Assembly: GCA_948470475.1 (NCBI GenBank)
Contig: OX419339.1
Span: forward strand, 4,207,732 to 4,271,731
DNA from: Galaxea fascicularis
Taxonomy: Eukaryota; Cnidaria; Anthozoa; Scleractinia; Euphylliidae
DNA length: 64,000 nucleotides
Direction: 5' to 3'
Shown here piece after piece: positions 52,133 to 64,000 of the stretch. The notes under the pieces are model-generated. The model saw only the letters and a list, made by a program, of their open reading frames with translations, did no database searches and was not told the DNA's origin. Position 1 is the first letter of the stretch; every line of letters starts with the position of its first letter. The position numbers and the translations under genes are program-made.

Positions 52133-52537
52133 TGTGGATATTAATATCCATTAATATAAATCTAGACCCATGTCTTGGACGGACAAGCTGCGAGGGAGAT
52201 AGGCAACCTACCTTCCATGTGGTCGGAAGAGCGTAGGTTACCACAAGAGACCGCTAGTTTTTATCGCACACCAATACGTGTTTAGCCATTATAGCCTTTA
52301 CGCTGCTACTAAAACCAGCATTTTTCTAGCCACGTTGAAGTTTGTAGTTTTTGCTTTCCCAACCCACCCACTCCATGGGCAGTTATGATTTTGTCAATTA
52401 TAAGTAGTTCTTACTTTTTTTATAGGCCTTAAGTCTTCATTGTATGGTATAGCTTAAAAAGATGATTGTATCTGAAAATTATATAATAAACTGCCTGAAC
52501 CCAAAGAGCGTGCAAGTCTGTGTTCGGGGGGTTTAGA

Positions 52538-52893
52538 CCTCGTACACCCTGTATTCCCCGTTTGCCCTCGTAAACTCTGTATACCCTGTGTACCCTGTTT
52601 ACCCTCGTAAACCCTGCGTACCCTGTTTACCCTCGTACACCCTGTACACCCGTTATTCCCCGTTTACCATCGTAAACCCTGTATACCCTGGTACACCCTG
52701 TATACCCAGTATACCATTATTACCTCGTACACCCTGTATACCCTGTGTACCCTGTTTACCCGGTATACTCGGTTTACCCTCGTACACATTGTATACCCTG
52801 TATACAGGGTTTATCCTCGTAAACCCTGTATACCCTGTGCACCCTGTTTACCCTCGTAAACCCTGTAGTCCCCGTTTACCCTCGTAAACCCCG
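52538..52893. repeat. Minisatellite block 2 (CCCTCGTAAACCCTGTATA type)
   Basis: About 350 bp of the same unit as block 1 with variants CCCTGTTTACCCTCGTAAAC and CCCTGTATACCCTGTGTAC. It ends at the edge of the next inverted-repeat element. Confidence 0.85.
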
Positions 52894-52898
52894 TATAT

Positions 52899-53061
52899 AA
52901 TGATTGGTAATGATGGTAATGGTGTAATATGCCGTGAGAATGATAATATGCTAGTCGCTTGGCAACGGGCGAAAGGACAACTGACAACGGACAACTTGCC
53001 CGCTGCCAAGCGACTAGTATACCATCATTCTCACGGGCATATTACACCATTACAATCATTA
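52899..53061. mobile_element. Inverted-repeat element related to 6637-6810
   Basis: Left arm AATGGTGTAATATGCCGTGA ... GCTAGTCGCTTGGCAACGGG and right arm GCCCGCTGCCAAGCGACTAG ... GGGCATATTACACCATT form a near-complete hairpin of about 160 bp. Confidence 0.75.
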
Positions 53062-54087
53062 ATAATCATTATCATGTCTGATTCACATTTACATTGTCGA
53101 GCCCGCAGACCATAGTGGGACGGCTTTGTATAAACAACACGCATTTTGGGAGTATGTAAAATAATCTCCATTTGGCGCGAAAAATATGCTCGGATATTTG
53201 TCCACGGACATCATCTGTTCCGAGAAGCAAACAGTTCGCTCTCGGAAAATTGTGAGCTCCAAGGGGTGAAAGTTAAACCACACCACAAAATTTGGCAAGG
53301 CTAAGCAACGCTGCTTAAAATTAAAACTAATTTTCATTTGTTTGTAACACCCCATGTCAGCGGATTACGATGAGTGAACGTGTTAATACACTGGAATCCT
53401 AACTTCACACTCCTTTAATCCCATCCTTCACTGATTCGTACGCGCGTCGCCTGTCCATTGTTCGAACAAAAATGCAGCCTAAAGAAATAACATGTAATTA
53501 GCCTATGTAGAGATCATGGGCATTCGTTGGGAGATAAATTTACTCAATTGACTAAAAAATACCAGAAGCAACATCGTCCAATCAGTCTGACAAGTGAGCT
53601 TCGTTAACGTGTTAGTTGCTCGGTGTTTTCAAGCCGATCCAAATATTTTACATTGTAGATTACGCTATGAATTTTTAATGCAGTACAAAAAGAGGTGAGA
53701 CAAAAGGCACTCCCGTTAGTTCGAGCGATGTCCGCCGTGTGCTGCTGAGGTTCATTTTGAAATCCTTGGTTCGCGGTCTTATTGATGTGCGCTGTGAAAG
53801 ATCAGAGTTCTCTACAGGTTAGTTCTTCTAGAATTTTTATCTGGTTTGACTGCAAAATTTGTCTTGGCAAGTTATTGCCAGCAACATCAAGCGAACATCA
53901 GCGATTTAAGTTTCGTTCTTGAACATGGCCGGTTAATCTGAACAAAATCTTGTCAGACGAACTCAACCTGATTTCGTTGCTCAGTTTCGAGATGATGATG
54001 TGAGCGTCGTAAGATTTTCTGTCGCTAAACAGCAACATTTCGCATCCAGACCCGAGTAACTGGTCTCCTTTTCTTCTCTCTTGTTAG
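53062..54087. other. Region upstream of FANCA, no gene confirmed
   Basis: No coding segment recognised. CTCTACAG followed by GTTAGTTC near 53812-53827 could be a plus-strand donor, but nothing confirms it. Confidence 0.35.
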
Positions 54088-54171
54088 TTAGATGACATAA
54101 TGAGTGAATTATAACTTACACGATTGGTGGAGCGTACAGGAACGATGCGAAAAAACCCACGATTACAGAAG
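54088..54171 (+). other. Candidate exon of an unidentified plus-strand transcript
   Basis: Bounded by TCTCTCTTGTTAG on the left and a consensus donor AAG|GTAAGATT on the right. It holds an ATG (54145) reading MRKNPRLQK into the donor. No protein family recognised. Confidence 0.3.
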
Positions 54172-54621
54172 GTAAGATTTCACCGGACTTATTTTTTTTA
54201 AAATTTGTTTGTTGGTCCATCTTTCTCTTGCATGAAACACGTACCGTAATCCTGCAACATAATTATAGGGACCTTAAATGAGCACTGTCACTGGGATTTT
54301 TGCCGTTTTTGGTTCAGTTCTGCCAAAATAACTGCCTTTTACCTGTTATCGTGTAAAAAAGCAGGGAGAGCCAACCATAACAACCTTTTTGGCGATTTTT
54401 CAGCGCAGAGCTTGAAATTTTGAAAAAATTGGCAAGCTTTTCAAATTTCAATCCATTTCCATCCTCGTCATCTTTGATGGAACAAAGGAGCTTATGCTGT
54501 CAATGCAGTACTACGGTATTTAGGAGCAAAACCAGACCATTATTTTAAGGTTTCCACTGATGCATTAGCACCTTTAACCTTTTAAGTGATGGTACAATAG
54601 CGTGACAGTGCCCCTTTAAAC

Positions 54622-54963
54622 AAGGAGCACGGCAACGGCAACGAGAACGCCACAAAACAATGGGATTCATGAGCAAAAACGATCGCTCCACTGCACTTGC
54701 GTTTACAGTTTGGTACATTTCTTTACCGTGCTCTACAAAACAACAACGTGAAATGACCAAAATTTTGGTTTTCTCGAGAACGTGTTCGCACGACGGCAGG
54801 TTTTCCTTCCTTCTTTGCTGTAACACTGCTCACAGTAATTTAGACCATGGACAGCTCATCTTGAATGAATTGGAATAATCGAGAAAAAAGTTACCAAAAC
54901 GAGAAGTTGTATTTTGAAATGACGTTTTCGTCACAGTCGCCGTCGTCGTTGCTTAAGCTCCCT
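54622..54963. mobile_element. MITE family 1, copy 3 (inverted)
   Basis: It starts near CACGGCAACGGCAACGAGAA and ends CGTCGTCGTTGCTTAAGCTC CCT. The interior matches the 15734 copy in reverse (GCCACAAAACAATGGG, TTTTGAAATGACGTTTTCG). The open frames here are part of it. Confidence 0.75.
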
Positions 54964-55609
54964 ATTGTGTTGTTTTTGCGACAGCACAGGTTTTTACACC
55001 GACGATGAGCCCAAATTCTATTGCTATCCGAGTCGAAATTCTGTTGAATGAGTGGTCACGATGCCCTACCGTCTGTCTATATGGTGTGGTCCGCTCTGTT
55101 TTTATTGTGCAATAAATATTGTCTAATCGATCGGTTTCTATCTTTCAGGTCAAAATGTGAATGGTTATGAAAAACATACGATTGGGAAACGCAAGCCAAC
55201 AATGTTCAATCACCCTGCCACTCAAGCTCCAGCTAATTCAGATAAGTCCAACACGTGTTATTCAATTCAGTTAACTGGAGTAACGTGGCTACAAGCCCAT
55301 AGCTTTTGATTAAAATTTACTTGAAATAATAAGGGCGACCAATTGGCGGTATCTAGTATGTTTTTGCAGATTGCTAGTCAATTAATTTCCATTTATTTGA
55401 ATTAGGAAGTTTTCGTAAAGTCTATATCGTTTTAACGGTGGGGACAAACATCTCTATACAGTGATACCTAAGAAGATAGGGGAAAGTTTGGGTTTTTCCT
55501 TTACCGCCAAATTTCAAGGATTCCGAAAAATAAACACCGTCGTGAATTTCAAAACGAATTGGTTTGTATTGATTCATACATAAATTATGCATTCAAGTTA
55601 GTCCTTTCC
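54964..55609. other. Spacer with a possible acceptor, no gene confirmed
   Basis: A good acceptor (TTCTATCTTTCAG) at 55149 opens a frame starting QNVNGYEKHTIGKRKPTMF in one phase. No matching donor or homolog was recognised, so no CDS is called. Confidence 0.3.
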
Positions 55610-55985
55610 ACGCCAAGTGGTGATTAGGGACTTCCTAAGAGGTTTACTTGGAGGTTTCTGTGACCCATCAGAGGCTCCTGGGGATAAGTGGCCAGCCCAC
55701 CCCTGACGTGTGCGAGGGAAGACGAAAACAGCACCAAGAACTTATGTTCCCTACTCTAAGTTTCATTCGGCGTGTGGGTTCTTTGACATCCCCTTCCAGT
55801 TTCACGTGTGGAACAGTGTAGGAGATAAGGCTAGCGGCTCCTGTCCAACGACGCGATTATCTAAACTGAAGCAGTCGTTAGAGCGGTACACAGCCAGCAT
55901 GATCTTACCAGGAACCCTGGCTTGTGGTCCAGTCTGGGGTTTGAGCCCGCGACCTCCTGCTCAGCAGTCGGATGCTCTGCCAACC
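55610..55985 (-). mobile_element. SINE family A, copy 2 (full length, inverted)
   Basis: The minus strand starts with a tRNA-like head (TTGGCAGAGCATCCGACTGC, B box GGGCTCAAACCCC), then AGGGTTCCTGGTAAGATCAT, GGGGATGTCAAAGAACCCAC, and a 3' part with GAAACCTCCAAGTAAACCTC. The ends match copy 3 at 60700-61055. Confidence 0.75.
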
Positions 55986-57140
55986 GAAGTAGCATCAACA
56001 ATAAAGCACTTTTTCAACTGCATCGCTTGTTTCAGTTTTTCGGTCTTAGAATTTCGTATGGTCCTAGTGTTAATTAACTAGTGTTAATTCAACGTTGTAG
56101 TGTAGTGGTTTGTAATTAGAGATGTATTGTAACGTAGCCTGTAACTGAAAGCGTGTACGTTTATTGTTCTTAAGCGTTGATTTAGTAAAGCGTTGCTATC
56201 ATAGGATTGTAAGGTATCGTGTTTAGCACATAGGAGTGTAAGAAACATAGGAGAAAACAGTAACATAGGAGTGTAAGGTACCGCGTTTTACAATAATTAT
56301 GTATGTAAAGTGTTAATTGCTAAACTAATTATGCCCATATATAAATGTAAGTTTCGTGGTTACTGGTTGGTGGTTGAAGTGCCAAACAGTCGCTTGTTGG
56401 AAAGTTGACGAAAGAATTGAGAAGAGGAGCTGAACGGCCTTTCCTTGCTACAAGACATTAGCAGACGCCGACCAAGGTCCAAGGACAAAACCCGTTTGTT
56501 ATTGGCGGTGTTTGTGGGCCTGAGGGTAGAAGGAAGAAGAAGTTGAGAAGTTTTACGGAGAGAAATGGCGCGTCGCGTTGACTGTGGACCTAGCTGTAAA
56601 AGCAAAGAAACAGCTGGAAAGTAAAAGCTTGATATACTTTTAAGGGGATTTGCCTGCGGGGGAATGAAAGGGAGGGTACTTCGAAAATTTACCCCTCCCG
56701 GTTTGTAGTCTACGTTTTGATTTAATTACACCCTGGCGTAGTCTCGATAGAAATCAGTAGAAATCGATTGGATGATTAAAAACAAATCAATGCAGTTGAA
56801 CTGAATCCTTGTTGCTATCAGAAGTAGATAACAACAAAAAACTTGAACAAAAATATTTGAATTGTTATCAAAAAGCAAAGTAGATAACAACGAGAATATT
56901 TCTGATCCATATATATGGCTTTCAGTAAGCAATACTGTAACTTCCATATGTTTTGCGGTAGATAACAATTGCAAAACTACTTCTATGGGGAATTCGAAGT
57001 TGAGATCACTGTCTACGGACAAATCGTGTCAGCGTACGAATGACTTCGAGCTTTTTCAGCAGTCGATGGCAGTCGGCAACAATCGTAAACTACAAATGGT
57101 ATGTGGTTCTATTTCCCGGACACTTTTCCTCTCGGTCAAA
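55986..57140. other. Spacer, possible LTR remnant around 56080-56620
   Basis: A TATA-like CCATATATAAATG at about 56335 and a run of stop-free minus-strand sequence hint at a retroelement LTR, but paired LTRs, primer binding site and coding domains were not found. Confidence 0.25.
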
Positions 57141-57146
57141 CACTCC

Positions 57147-57189
57147 TCTTTCTTCTTCTTCTTCTTCTTCTTCTTCTTCTTCTTCCTCT
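57147..57189. repeat. (TTC)n microsatellite
   Basis: About thirteen TTC units; in an open frame it yields polyphenylalanine, which is not meaningful. Confidence 0.85.
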
Positions 57190-58491
57190 TCGTAACATAC
57201 AAAATCTATTCCAATGGGGAATGGCAAGTAGTCCACAATAACTTTCTATCGGCCGGAGTTGTCTCGTTTAGTCGGCAAGCTCATTTCCTCATCAAAAAGT
57301 TCACCGACGCACATTTCGTTGCTTCGTAAGCTGCATTGTTTTACTTTCATTGAAGTAATTCCTCTCGAAATACACAAAAAAGGTTTAGTTTTCGGAAACA
57401 GTTATCTCGTAACAAAGTTTTTCAGTTTCAGTTTCGGAATCAAAGCTTGACCAAGGCCCAAATTTCTGAGGAAGATTAAAGTAATACCTCGATAATATTT
57501 TGGGAACTTATTGTAATATCGGGACAAGATGAAGGCCGAAAACCTTTGGAGAAAACACCACTTTAATAAAATGTTTACTGCCAGAGAACAGCAAATTACT
57601 CGGATCTGCCATTTGTATGAATTGGTTTGCCAGGCCCGGGAAAGTTTGTTTCAGTGGTTTACACAACTGAGGCATAAAGTTGGTTTGCATAACTAAGGAA
57701 AATTTCTAACTAAACTGTATATGTACTTGTCTTTCAGTTTAAAATTAGAAAATTCATAACAGTGTGTCAATTTCGTTGAAAAGACGAATTCATCGTCACG
57801 AAAATGCAACGCCAAATTCGATTGCTACTGACTGAACTGAATCAAATCTGTTTACGACACTCTTGGGTCAACGGGAGTAGCCGACCACATGCTATTTTAA
57901 TATGAAACTTTCGGTTGTTGCTTTCTCTAACGTAAATATGAAGTCACATGCAAAAACAATCCGGGAACTACATACCGTAGTTACTGATTAACATCAGCAA
58001 CGTTTTGATTTCAGCGATTCTCAAATCAAAGGAACTCTGTATTGAAGAGCCGGAAGATTCTTGGAATGTGCACGATTTGTTTGTATTGATTGTTCCTTGC
58101 GTAACTTTGAAAGCTTTATTTTAAGGTGGTTTGCCATAGAATTAAGATTATCACATACTGGGTGCCCTATTCTTGATCTAAATTCAAATCACTCTTTTTT
58201 TATTGTTACCAATTCAATAAAACTGAGTGTTTGTCGATATTTTGCAGATAGAGTAATGCTCTCCAGTTAAAACTAACAAAATATCCAAGCACAAGTGTTC
58301 ATCGGGTATCTGAAGCTTCGATTTAAATTTCAGTTTCTTCGATGAAACCTCCTGATATTTTCACAGAAAAACGAAAAAACAAATATAGGTTAACAACCGC
58401 AATAGCGGTTTCCCAAGAAAGAAAAAATGGCGGAGAGAAAGCCCTGGGAGCGAGGTTGCCAAGATCCTTTGCGTTTTTAATTTATACCTTT
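57190..58491. other. Spacer, no feature recognised
   Basis: No coding segment, RNA gene or clear repeat identified. Confidence 0.4.
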
Positions 58492-58555
58492 AAGGCCGAT
58501 ACACACGAGGGGTTAGCATACTCCAGGAGCAAAACCCCTCGTGTGTATCGGTCTT
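58492..58555. repeat. Hairpin, about 23-bp arms
   Basis: AAGGCCGATACACACGAGGG and CCCTCGTGTGTATCGGTCTT are inverse with one mismatch, separated by an 18-base loop. Resembles a small foldback element. Confidence 0.65.
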
Positions 58556-59385
58556 TATTCTTTCTTTGTTACAACTGTATTTTCAGTGCCGATCATGTAA
58601 AATAAAAGGCCTCAAGGAGGACATGTGGTCAATTGTAGTGAATAGCAACCACAATGGTTCAAAAAGAGTTGCGGAGTTTTAGTTTAATTTATTGCTGGGT
58701 ATTCTTTTAAAATTTGAGTGTTCGACATGTACATTCTCTCCACCAATGGGTGCAACATTGCAAAGGTGGACACAATGGTACACAAGAAGTTTTGCAATGT
58801 GTCCGCTGTGATTTTGTTATGTCAGAACCCTTTTGTATACCAGAATTCACGAATTGTCTTTGTTTATGTACATCTCAGATCTGGCCTAAAAAGGTACCCC
58901 CTCAGGGAAAGTAGCTTTGTATAGTTGATTATCTGGATTGTTGGGAGTACTCCCTTTCGATCGACAACTGTGATATGTATAACTGGAGGGAATGGGTTAC
59001 AAGTCAATTACGTGGAGCATAACTGAAATTGCTTTAATTTTTTTTGTATATATATATATATTTAAGGTAATCAAGGGCTTTATGTAAACAAATCTCAGGA
59101 TTTGTGAAAAGATCGTTACGAGTCTGCATAACCTCGCAAAGAACCACATATTACACTGTAAATAGATCAAAGTGGGTCTACTGACATAATACTAAAGATA
59201 AATTTGCTGTTATCAAGAAGGAACAAGACGCCAAAGGCGTTTACGCGGGATGTGTTGGTCGATGTTTAATACAGTAACACTAAATTTGAATGGTTGCCCA
59301 CAGTGAGAATCTATCTTTTCATGCGTATAAATAAATGAAAATGTAAACAATTAGTAGAGTATTACAAGCATCGTGCGATAAGTTG
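58556..59385. other. Spacer, no feature recognised
   Basis: A short (TA)n run at about 59047-59060 is the only distinctive element. Confidence 0.4.
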
Positions 59386-59472
59386 TGAGTGAACACACTG
59401 GTTCGATTAGTGAACTCGCTGGTTCGATTCACGTGAACTCAGTTGGTTTGATCAGTGGAACACTGGTTTCAA
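59386..59472. repeat. Degenerate minisatellite (about 24-bp unit)
   Basis: Four variants of GTGAACTCGCTGGTTCGATT in a row (ACACTGGTTCGATTAGTGAA, CTCGCTGGTTCGATTCACGT, CAGTTGGTTTGATCAGTGGA, ACACTGGTTTCAAG). Confidence 0.6.
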
Positions 59473-60699
59473 GCACACGCCAGCTATCCAATTATTCACG
59501 GGTCAATAAACAGGGAAATTGTTGGTTCGATCGCTGGCAAACACACAAGTTTATGTCATGACAGTCTGTGCAATTGTTCATGCTTCAATACACAAAACCA
59601 AGGCAACGTTAAAATGCAAAGGCGTTTTATTTTCGGCTCGAATAAAGCTACGCAAAGCAAAGCAAGCGAACTGCTAGGCTCTTGTATAGCACAATTTAGG
59701 CCGGGGTCAATTTATTGACTCGAATTGAGCACGTTCTTTTACAAACTTCACCGATCAGACTGAAGTTGTTTGGAAATACAAGACGAATCTAAGGATATAA
59801 AAGCACGGTGAAAATTCGCATCCAAACCTGTAATTTTTTGCAAAGTGGATCCCCAGTCTAAGCAGTCAAACGAACTTCAAAACCACAATTTCTGATCTGT
59901 CCTCGAAGAGGGATTTCTTCATCATTATCACCACGAAATAGTCACGTCGACCGCCACGTCAAAGCACATGGGAAAACAAGTCTGCAATGTTCTTTGACTA
60001 CTTATGGCTCACAGAGATCGGAGACATTCGTACCACGATTTCTCTTGCGCCACGTTTTCGAATCTCCAAATATTTTCATTTGAAATGTAATATTCAATAA
60101 AACGGTAGCAATTACAAAATGTATAAAAAGCAGTTATTTTCTCATTGCAACCCACGTTAAAAGGTGAAAATCTATTACAATAACGCCGTTAAATCTCGGG
60201 GTGTTTTCGGTCTCACTTCGTGAGATTACTCCGAAAGCTTCCGAAAGTCACGGACACTCTCACTCACGCACCCGATGACATCATGGTGACAGCCAGTAAC
60301 CACAAAGAGAATTATTACAATTATTACAATTAAAGTTGTTACAGTTATTTTTGCCGGTTTCTATCGATTTTCTTTAGTGCCTTTGCCAGGTATACAGAAA
60401 AATTATTTTAGTGTCCCTCAGGAGTTTCTGGGATTTTCCAGGACGGAAAGGTGAAACAACATTTACATATCCACAATCCCATGGAAATCTAATCCTTTGC
60501 GTTTTGCCAATCGGTTTCTTTTTAGTTGGCTTTTACGCATAGCACCAGAACCTAGAATATACATTTTTTCATTGTTTGTTTTCTGCCATCCATCTTTGAT
60601 TAAATTTAGTGACTACTTGCGACAACAAGGAAAAACAGAAAGCGTAAGATCTTGAGGAACGTCAAACCTTGCCAATAAGGGAGGGGAGACTTGGAACAC
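59473..60699. other. Spacer, no feature recognised
   Basis: No coding segment or repeat family identified in this stretch. Confidence 0.4.
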
Positions 60700-61055
60700 G
60701 GTGGGTTCATCATTGGCGGGTTCAAACTCTCAGACCAGTGCACAAACCAGGGTCCTGGTAAGATCATGCTGGCTGTGTGCTCAACGTCTACTTTAGTTCA
60801 GATGATCCAGTCAGTGGGCAGTGACGTTAAGCTGCTGGCCTTGTCTCCTTCACCTCCCCACGTAAAACTGGATGGGGACGTAAAAGAACCCACACACTGA
60901 TCGAAAAGAGTAGGGACCATAGTTCGCGTTGCTGTGGTCTGCTCTCACACACATAAGGGTGGTTGGGCTGACCACCTGTCTCCAAGAGCCTCTGTTGAGT
61001 CGCAGAAACCTCCTTGGTAACCTCTTAGGAGTGCCACTAGGCATCAAGAAGATTA
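60700..61055 (+). mobile_element. SINE family A, copy 3
   Basis: It has a decayed tRNA-like head (GGCGGGTTCAAACTC), then AGGGTCCTGGTAAGATCATG, AGTGACGTTAAGCTGCTGGC, GGGGACGTAAAAGAACCCAC and the 3' part GAAACCTCCTTGGTAACCTC. It is followed closely by a CA microsatellite (61049-61067). Confidence 0.75.
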
Positions 61056-61211
61056 CACACACACACACATTCTAGTAAAATAATTTCATAGAAGGAATTT
61101 CAATTTGATTTGATCTTCAAATAGTGTAAAGAGAATATCAGTTCAGGTTTCATTATTTTTCTACTCGGATGTATCCCACTCTTTCTAATACTGTTTATTT
61201 GTTCTCTCCAG

Positions 61212-61301
61212 TGTTTCAGTCATACAACCGAGATATTGGAGCAAGTGATAGATACAGCCATCAGGGATAACATTTGGTCAAACACATTCCACTATGGGAA
61301 G
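61212..61301 (+). CDS. Candidate coding exon of an unidentified plus-strand gene
   Basis: A 90-bp, phase 0-0 segment lies between a strong acceptor (TTTGTTCTCTCCAG) and a consensus donor (AAG|GTAAGATT). It reads CFSHTTEILEQVIDTAIRDN then IWSNTFHYGK, an ordinary soluble helical composition. I do not recognise the family. The same strand offers other exon-like segments at 54088-54171 and 63974-64000. It could be coding or part of a noncoding transcript. Confidence 0.4.
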
Positions 61302-63973
61302 GTAAGATTTCTTTGACCTTGTTAGACGTTCTCTTTTTTGCGTTATTTTAATCAAAATATCCCAATCTCCCTGCTGTCCGATTTACGACGACTCCAACAC
61401 TGCATACATTTAATGCTATTGCAAGAACTTGGAGTTTGATTTGCTTTACACTGAGGAGTAACTGGGAAACCGGTACTAAAGACTTCATAGTTAAGCTTCT
61501 TTGTAGCCACATATATTACTTTTTAACTCGGTTTATAGTTGATTTTCTTTGAGCTTTGGTAAACAATTGCTGAGACGTACACTAAGGACAACTTAACGCT
61601 CCTCTTTCAATATTTTCTTCCTACCGGGTCAGAAATTTTCCATCCTCGGAGACTCATGGGCAGATAATCGGGACTCGACGAAGCTGGTAATTTCAAGCTG
61701 AAATATTGCTTTTCTTTACAAGAACAACACTTTGAAATTTGGTCAGATACGTAGCTGGCCCAATGCAGAATTGATAGTTCTGTAAAAGTACGATCAGAGC
61801 TGAAATAGGAAATCGATAGCACTGACTTCCACGGCGACCAAGTTGGACCAAAAAGTCAATTAACTTTCAGAAAATTGCGGTTTTGATCTCGTTTTTTTGC
61901 GGAAAAGTGCCACCGAGTTAAAATTGGTTGTTTCTTTTTACTTAAACTCTTTTCTTCCTAAATTTAATTTTTATTTGTAAACTTGCTTCATGACATTTGA
62001 CGACAACAAGCATAATTATTGAATTCTGCGAGACTAAACACGAGGGACTAATTTCGGTCAGTTTTGATATTGTCAACTTCATCAGCAAAAGAATATTGAA
62101 ACAAGCTCAAACTGCATGTGTTATTCTTGTCCCATACAATTTACGGCCTCGCGAAGGGTGCCACAAAACGTCACACATACTCTCACAGATCTTCTCGGAA
62201 TAACTCTTACTCAATGTTACTTTGCTTTACGAACAGCGATTTGAAATTTACCGATTTAATCGCACCAAATGACGCGGAGACAAATCCAAATAAAATAAAA
62301 CCATTTGTTTTCGCTTAACGTTTCAATTTTGAATTATGGTAAACCCATAATTTTTAAGAGAAACTGCGACTTAATCCTGCGCTCTGACGATTCCGCAGCC
62401 ATGAAACTTTGATTTAGTAATTCGTTGACAAGCCACCCAAGAGTAAACTGCATACCTACAGAACGTTCCGCCAAAACACCTGCTTCTGCAGTATTGCCTT
62501 CAATTCGATGGTGTCGCTTTTCTTTGAGCTGATGTTTTGAAACTTGTAAGAGATTTCAAACCTATAGATTTGAACTTAACATTTTTCGACCTTCTAGCGA
62601 TTGACTTTCCGCAGGTGTTTGCGACTGGAAGGAAGACAGATTAATTGGTCATTTTTAAGACGCCTAAAATCAGCAAAAAAATATTTTGAACACTTACACT
62701 TTTCAAGACCTTTTATAATAAAAGCAGAGTGTGATAAAAATTTAAAATATCCTGCATTGATCGCATATCGGAAAAAATATGCATAATTAAGCCCCATTTG
62801 CACGACATTCATTTTAGACCCGGCACTCCTAAATTTAGATACGCGGGCCAATAGTTTTGGCACGGCCCGCTTGTTTTTTTGTTATGTAAATGCAAATATG
62901 TCGGCATGCAGGCCAAGAAAATCAGGCGGACCGAGACCACCTCGTGAGGTGGTCCTGGCCCGCCTAAAAAGTGACCCGCGTGCCAAAACGAGATTTTGCC
63001 AGGCTTCAGTGACTTATTAAGTGACCACAAACTCAATAAGGTATGCGCAAATGCTGTCTCCGTGATTCACTGATACAAGTACACACAAAAGAAGAAGTTA
63101 GCAATGGTTAACCTAAATTCTGCTGTCGACGCGAGGTAATACAGGGTTATTGCAAGTCGATAGTTTGGAGTAACAGCCTTTCAAATCAATGTATCTTGAC
63201 GAGATATACCCTTAGAAATTTCATGGAGAAGACATTCAGAAGTTACGCGAGTTGGCCTCGACAATTTGCATAGCAAAGGTCATCAGGAAAACTTCCTTCG
63301 GCCATGTCAAACCAGGCAAAAGAATGGGGATGTCTACCGTACCTCTCTCAATCGCGGACGGTTTAAACAGCTCAAAATAGATCTCCTTATCTTTCAATTT
63401 CATTCTACTGCCGATTATTCATAAGAATTGTATCTTTCTACTTTGAGTTCCATAGAGCTTTACCTTAATTTCAATTGGAGAAAAATCTCTTACAAGTTTT
63501 AAAAGGATCGCTGGGAGCGTAACGCCGTTGCTTTCACAAATCCTAACTTTTGTCTTCAGTTATGCATGAATGAGTTGGCTCAGAGACCTTTAATTATGCT
63601 GTCAAATTTTGTTCAACCCAAGCGAATTATGCGAGCCACTGTAAATATGCCCGTAGGCTCTTCATTTTAAGAGTGCCTTTCTTATTTCAGGTGTGCTCTT
63701 TAGAAATGAACATCGAAAAACATAGAACATATTTTTGTCGTTTTTAAGTGTAGCGGACCATGCCAATACCATAGGCCCGCGATAGTATAGATGGTTTTGC
63801 GTCCTGCTTTGATGTGTTTTCAAATAATAGTGACTGGATGACGAATATAACCTGAAACCGTCAACTGTCGGATCTTTTTTTCGGCAGAAACCTTGTTTCT
63901 TGTATACATAACTTGACTTTGTAACAATGCCAGATCGTACATAATTGAAACACTTCTGATTTTCTGTCTACAG
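61302..63973. other. Putative intron or spacer, no gene confirmed
   Basis: No supported exon was found. Near 62931-62968 a GGCGGACCGAGACCACC / GGTGGTCCTGGCCCGCC hairpin marks a small foldback repeat; flanking GCGGGCC and TGGCACG phrases recur inverted at 62845-62870 and 62970-62990. Confidence 0.4.
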
Positions 63974-64000
63974 GTTGAACTGGAAGTCGCTAAGACATAA
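63974..64000 (+). CDS. Candidate exon at window edge
   Basis: A pyrimidine-rich acceptor (TTTTCTGTCTACAG) is followed by GTTGAACTGGAAGTCGCTAA and GACATAA. Joined in phase 0 to the 61212-61301 exon it would give K-VELEVAKT and a stop at the last three bases of the window. Unverified. Confidence 0.25.
   Translation, partial: VELEVAKT

Noticed and set aside
51957..52244. Collagen-like Gly-x-y protein on the minus strand
   Set aside because: The triplet pattern follows from a 9-bp minisatellite unit; no flanking collagen features or signal peptide.
56862..57329. Plus-strand open frame of 155 codons with a polyphenylalanine run
   Set aside because: The run is a (TTC)n microsatellite; no domain or splice support.

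Overview
This window is nuclear DNA of an intron-rich animal. I read it as an anthozoan cnidarian, most likely a stony coral. Grounds: short GT-AG exons in AT-rich DNA, animal-only gene families (a Fanconi anemia group A protein and an AXH-domain ataxin-1-like protein), a Penelope-like element with a GIY-YIG tail, and a dense load of MITEs and tRNA-derived SINEs of kinds I associate with coral genomes. The organism call is inference.

Three protein-coding genes are clear. (1) 106-3001, plus strand: the last five exons of GMP reductase; its 5' part lies outside the window. (2) 10219-14459, minus strand: a complete four-coding-exon ataxin-1-like gene of 563 codons with its AXH domain split over the last two exons. 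(3) 16671-51791, minus strand: a complete FANCA gene that I could chain through 51 coding exons with agreeing phases into about 1421 residues, close to the human length of 1455. Two joins in it are weak and are flagged.

Region by region: 3.0-10.2 kb is a gene-free spacer between convergent genes with several TIR elements. 14.5-16.7 kb is a short spacer between ataxin-1-like and FANCA, which lie in tandem. 16.7-51.8 kb is FANCA, with transposon remnants in nearly every large intron (Penelope-like and LINE fragments in intron 2, many MITEs and SINEs elsewhere). 51.8-64 kb has no recognised gene. It holds a 9-bp minisatellite, repeats, and a few plus-strand exon-like segments with good splice signals (54.1, 61.2 and 63.97 kb) that may belong to an unidentified transcript diverging from FANCA.

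The genes do not form a pathway or operon: one is purine salvage, one transcriptional regulation, one crosslink repair. I did not find a novel multi-gene system. The most unusual material is the repeat architecture (perfect palindromes, nested MITEs, a three-copy SINE family) and the exon structure of FANCA. Family resemblance was judged by eye from remembered conserved motifs; no search was run.
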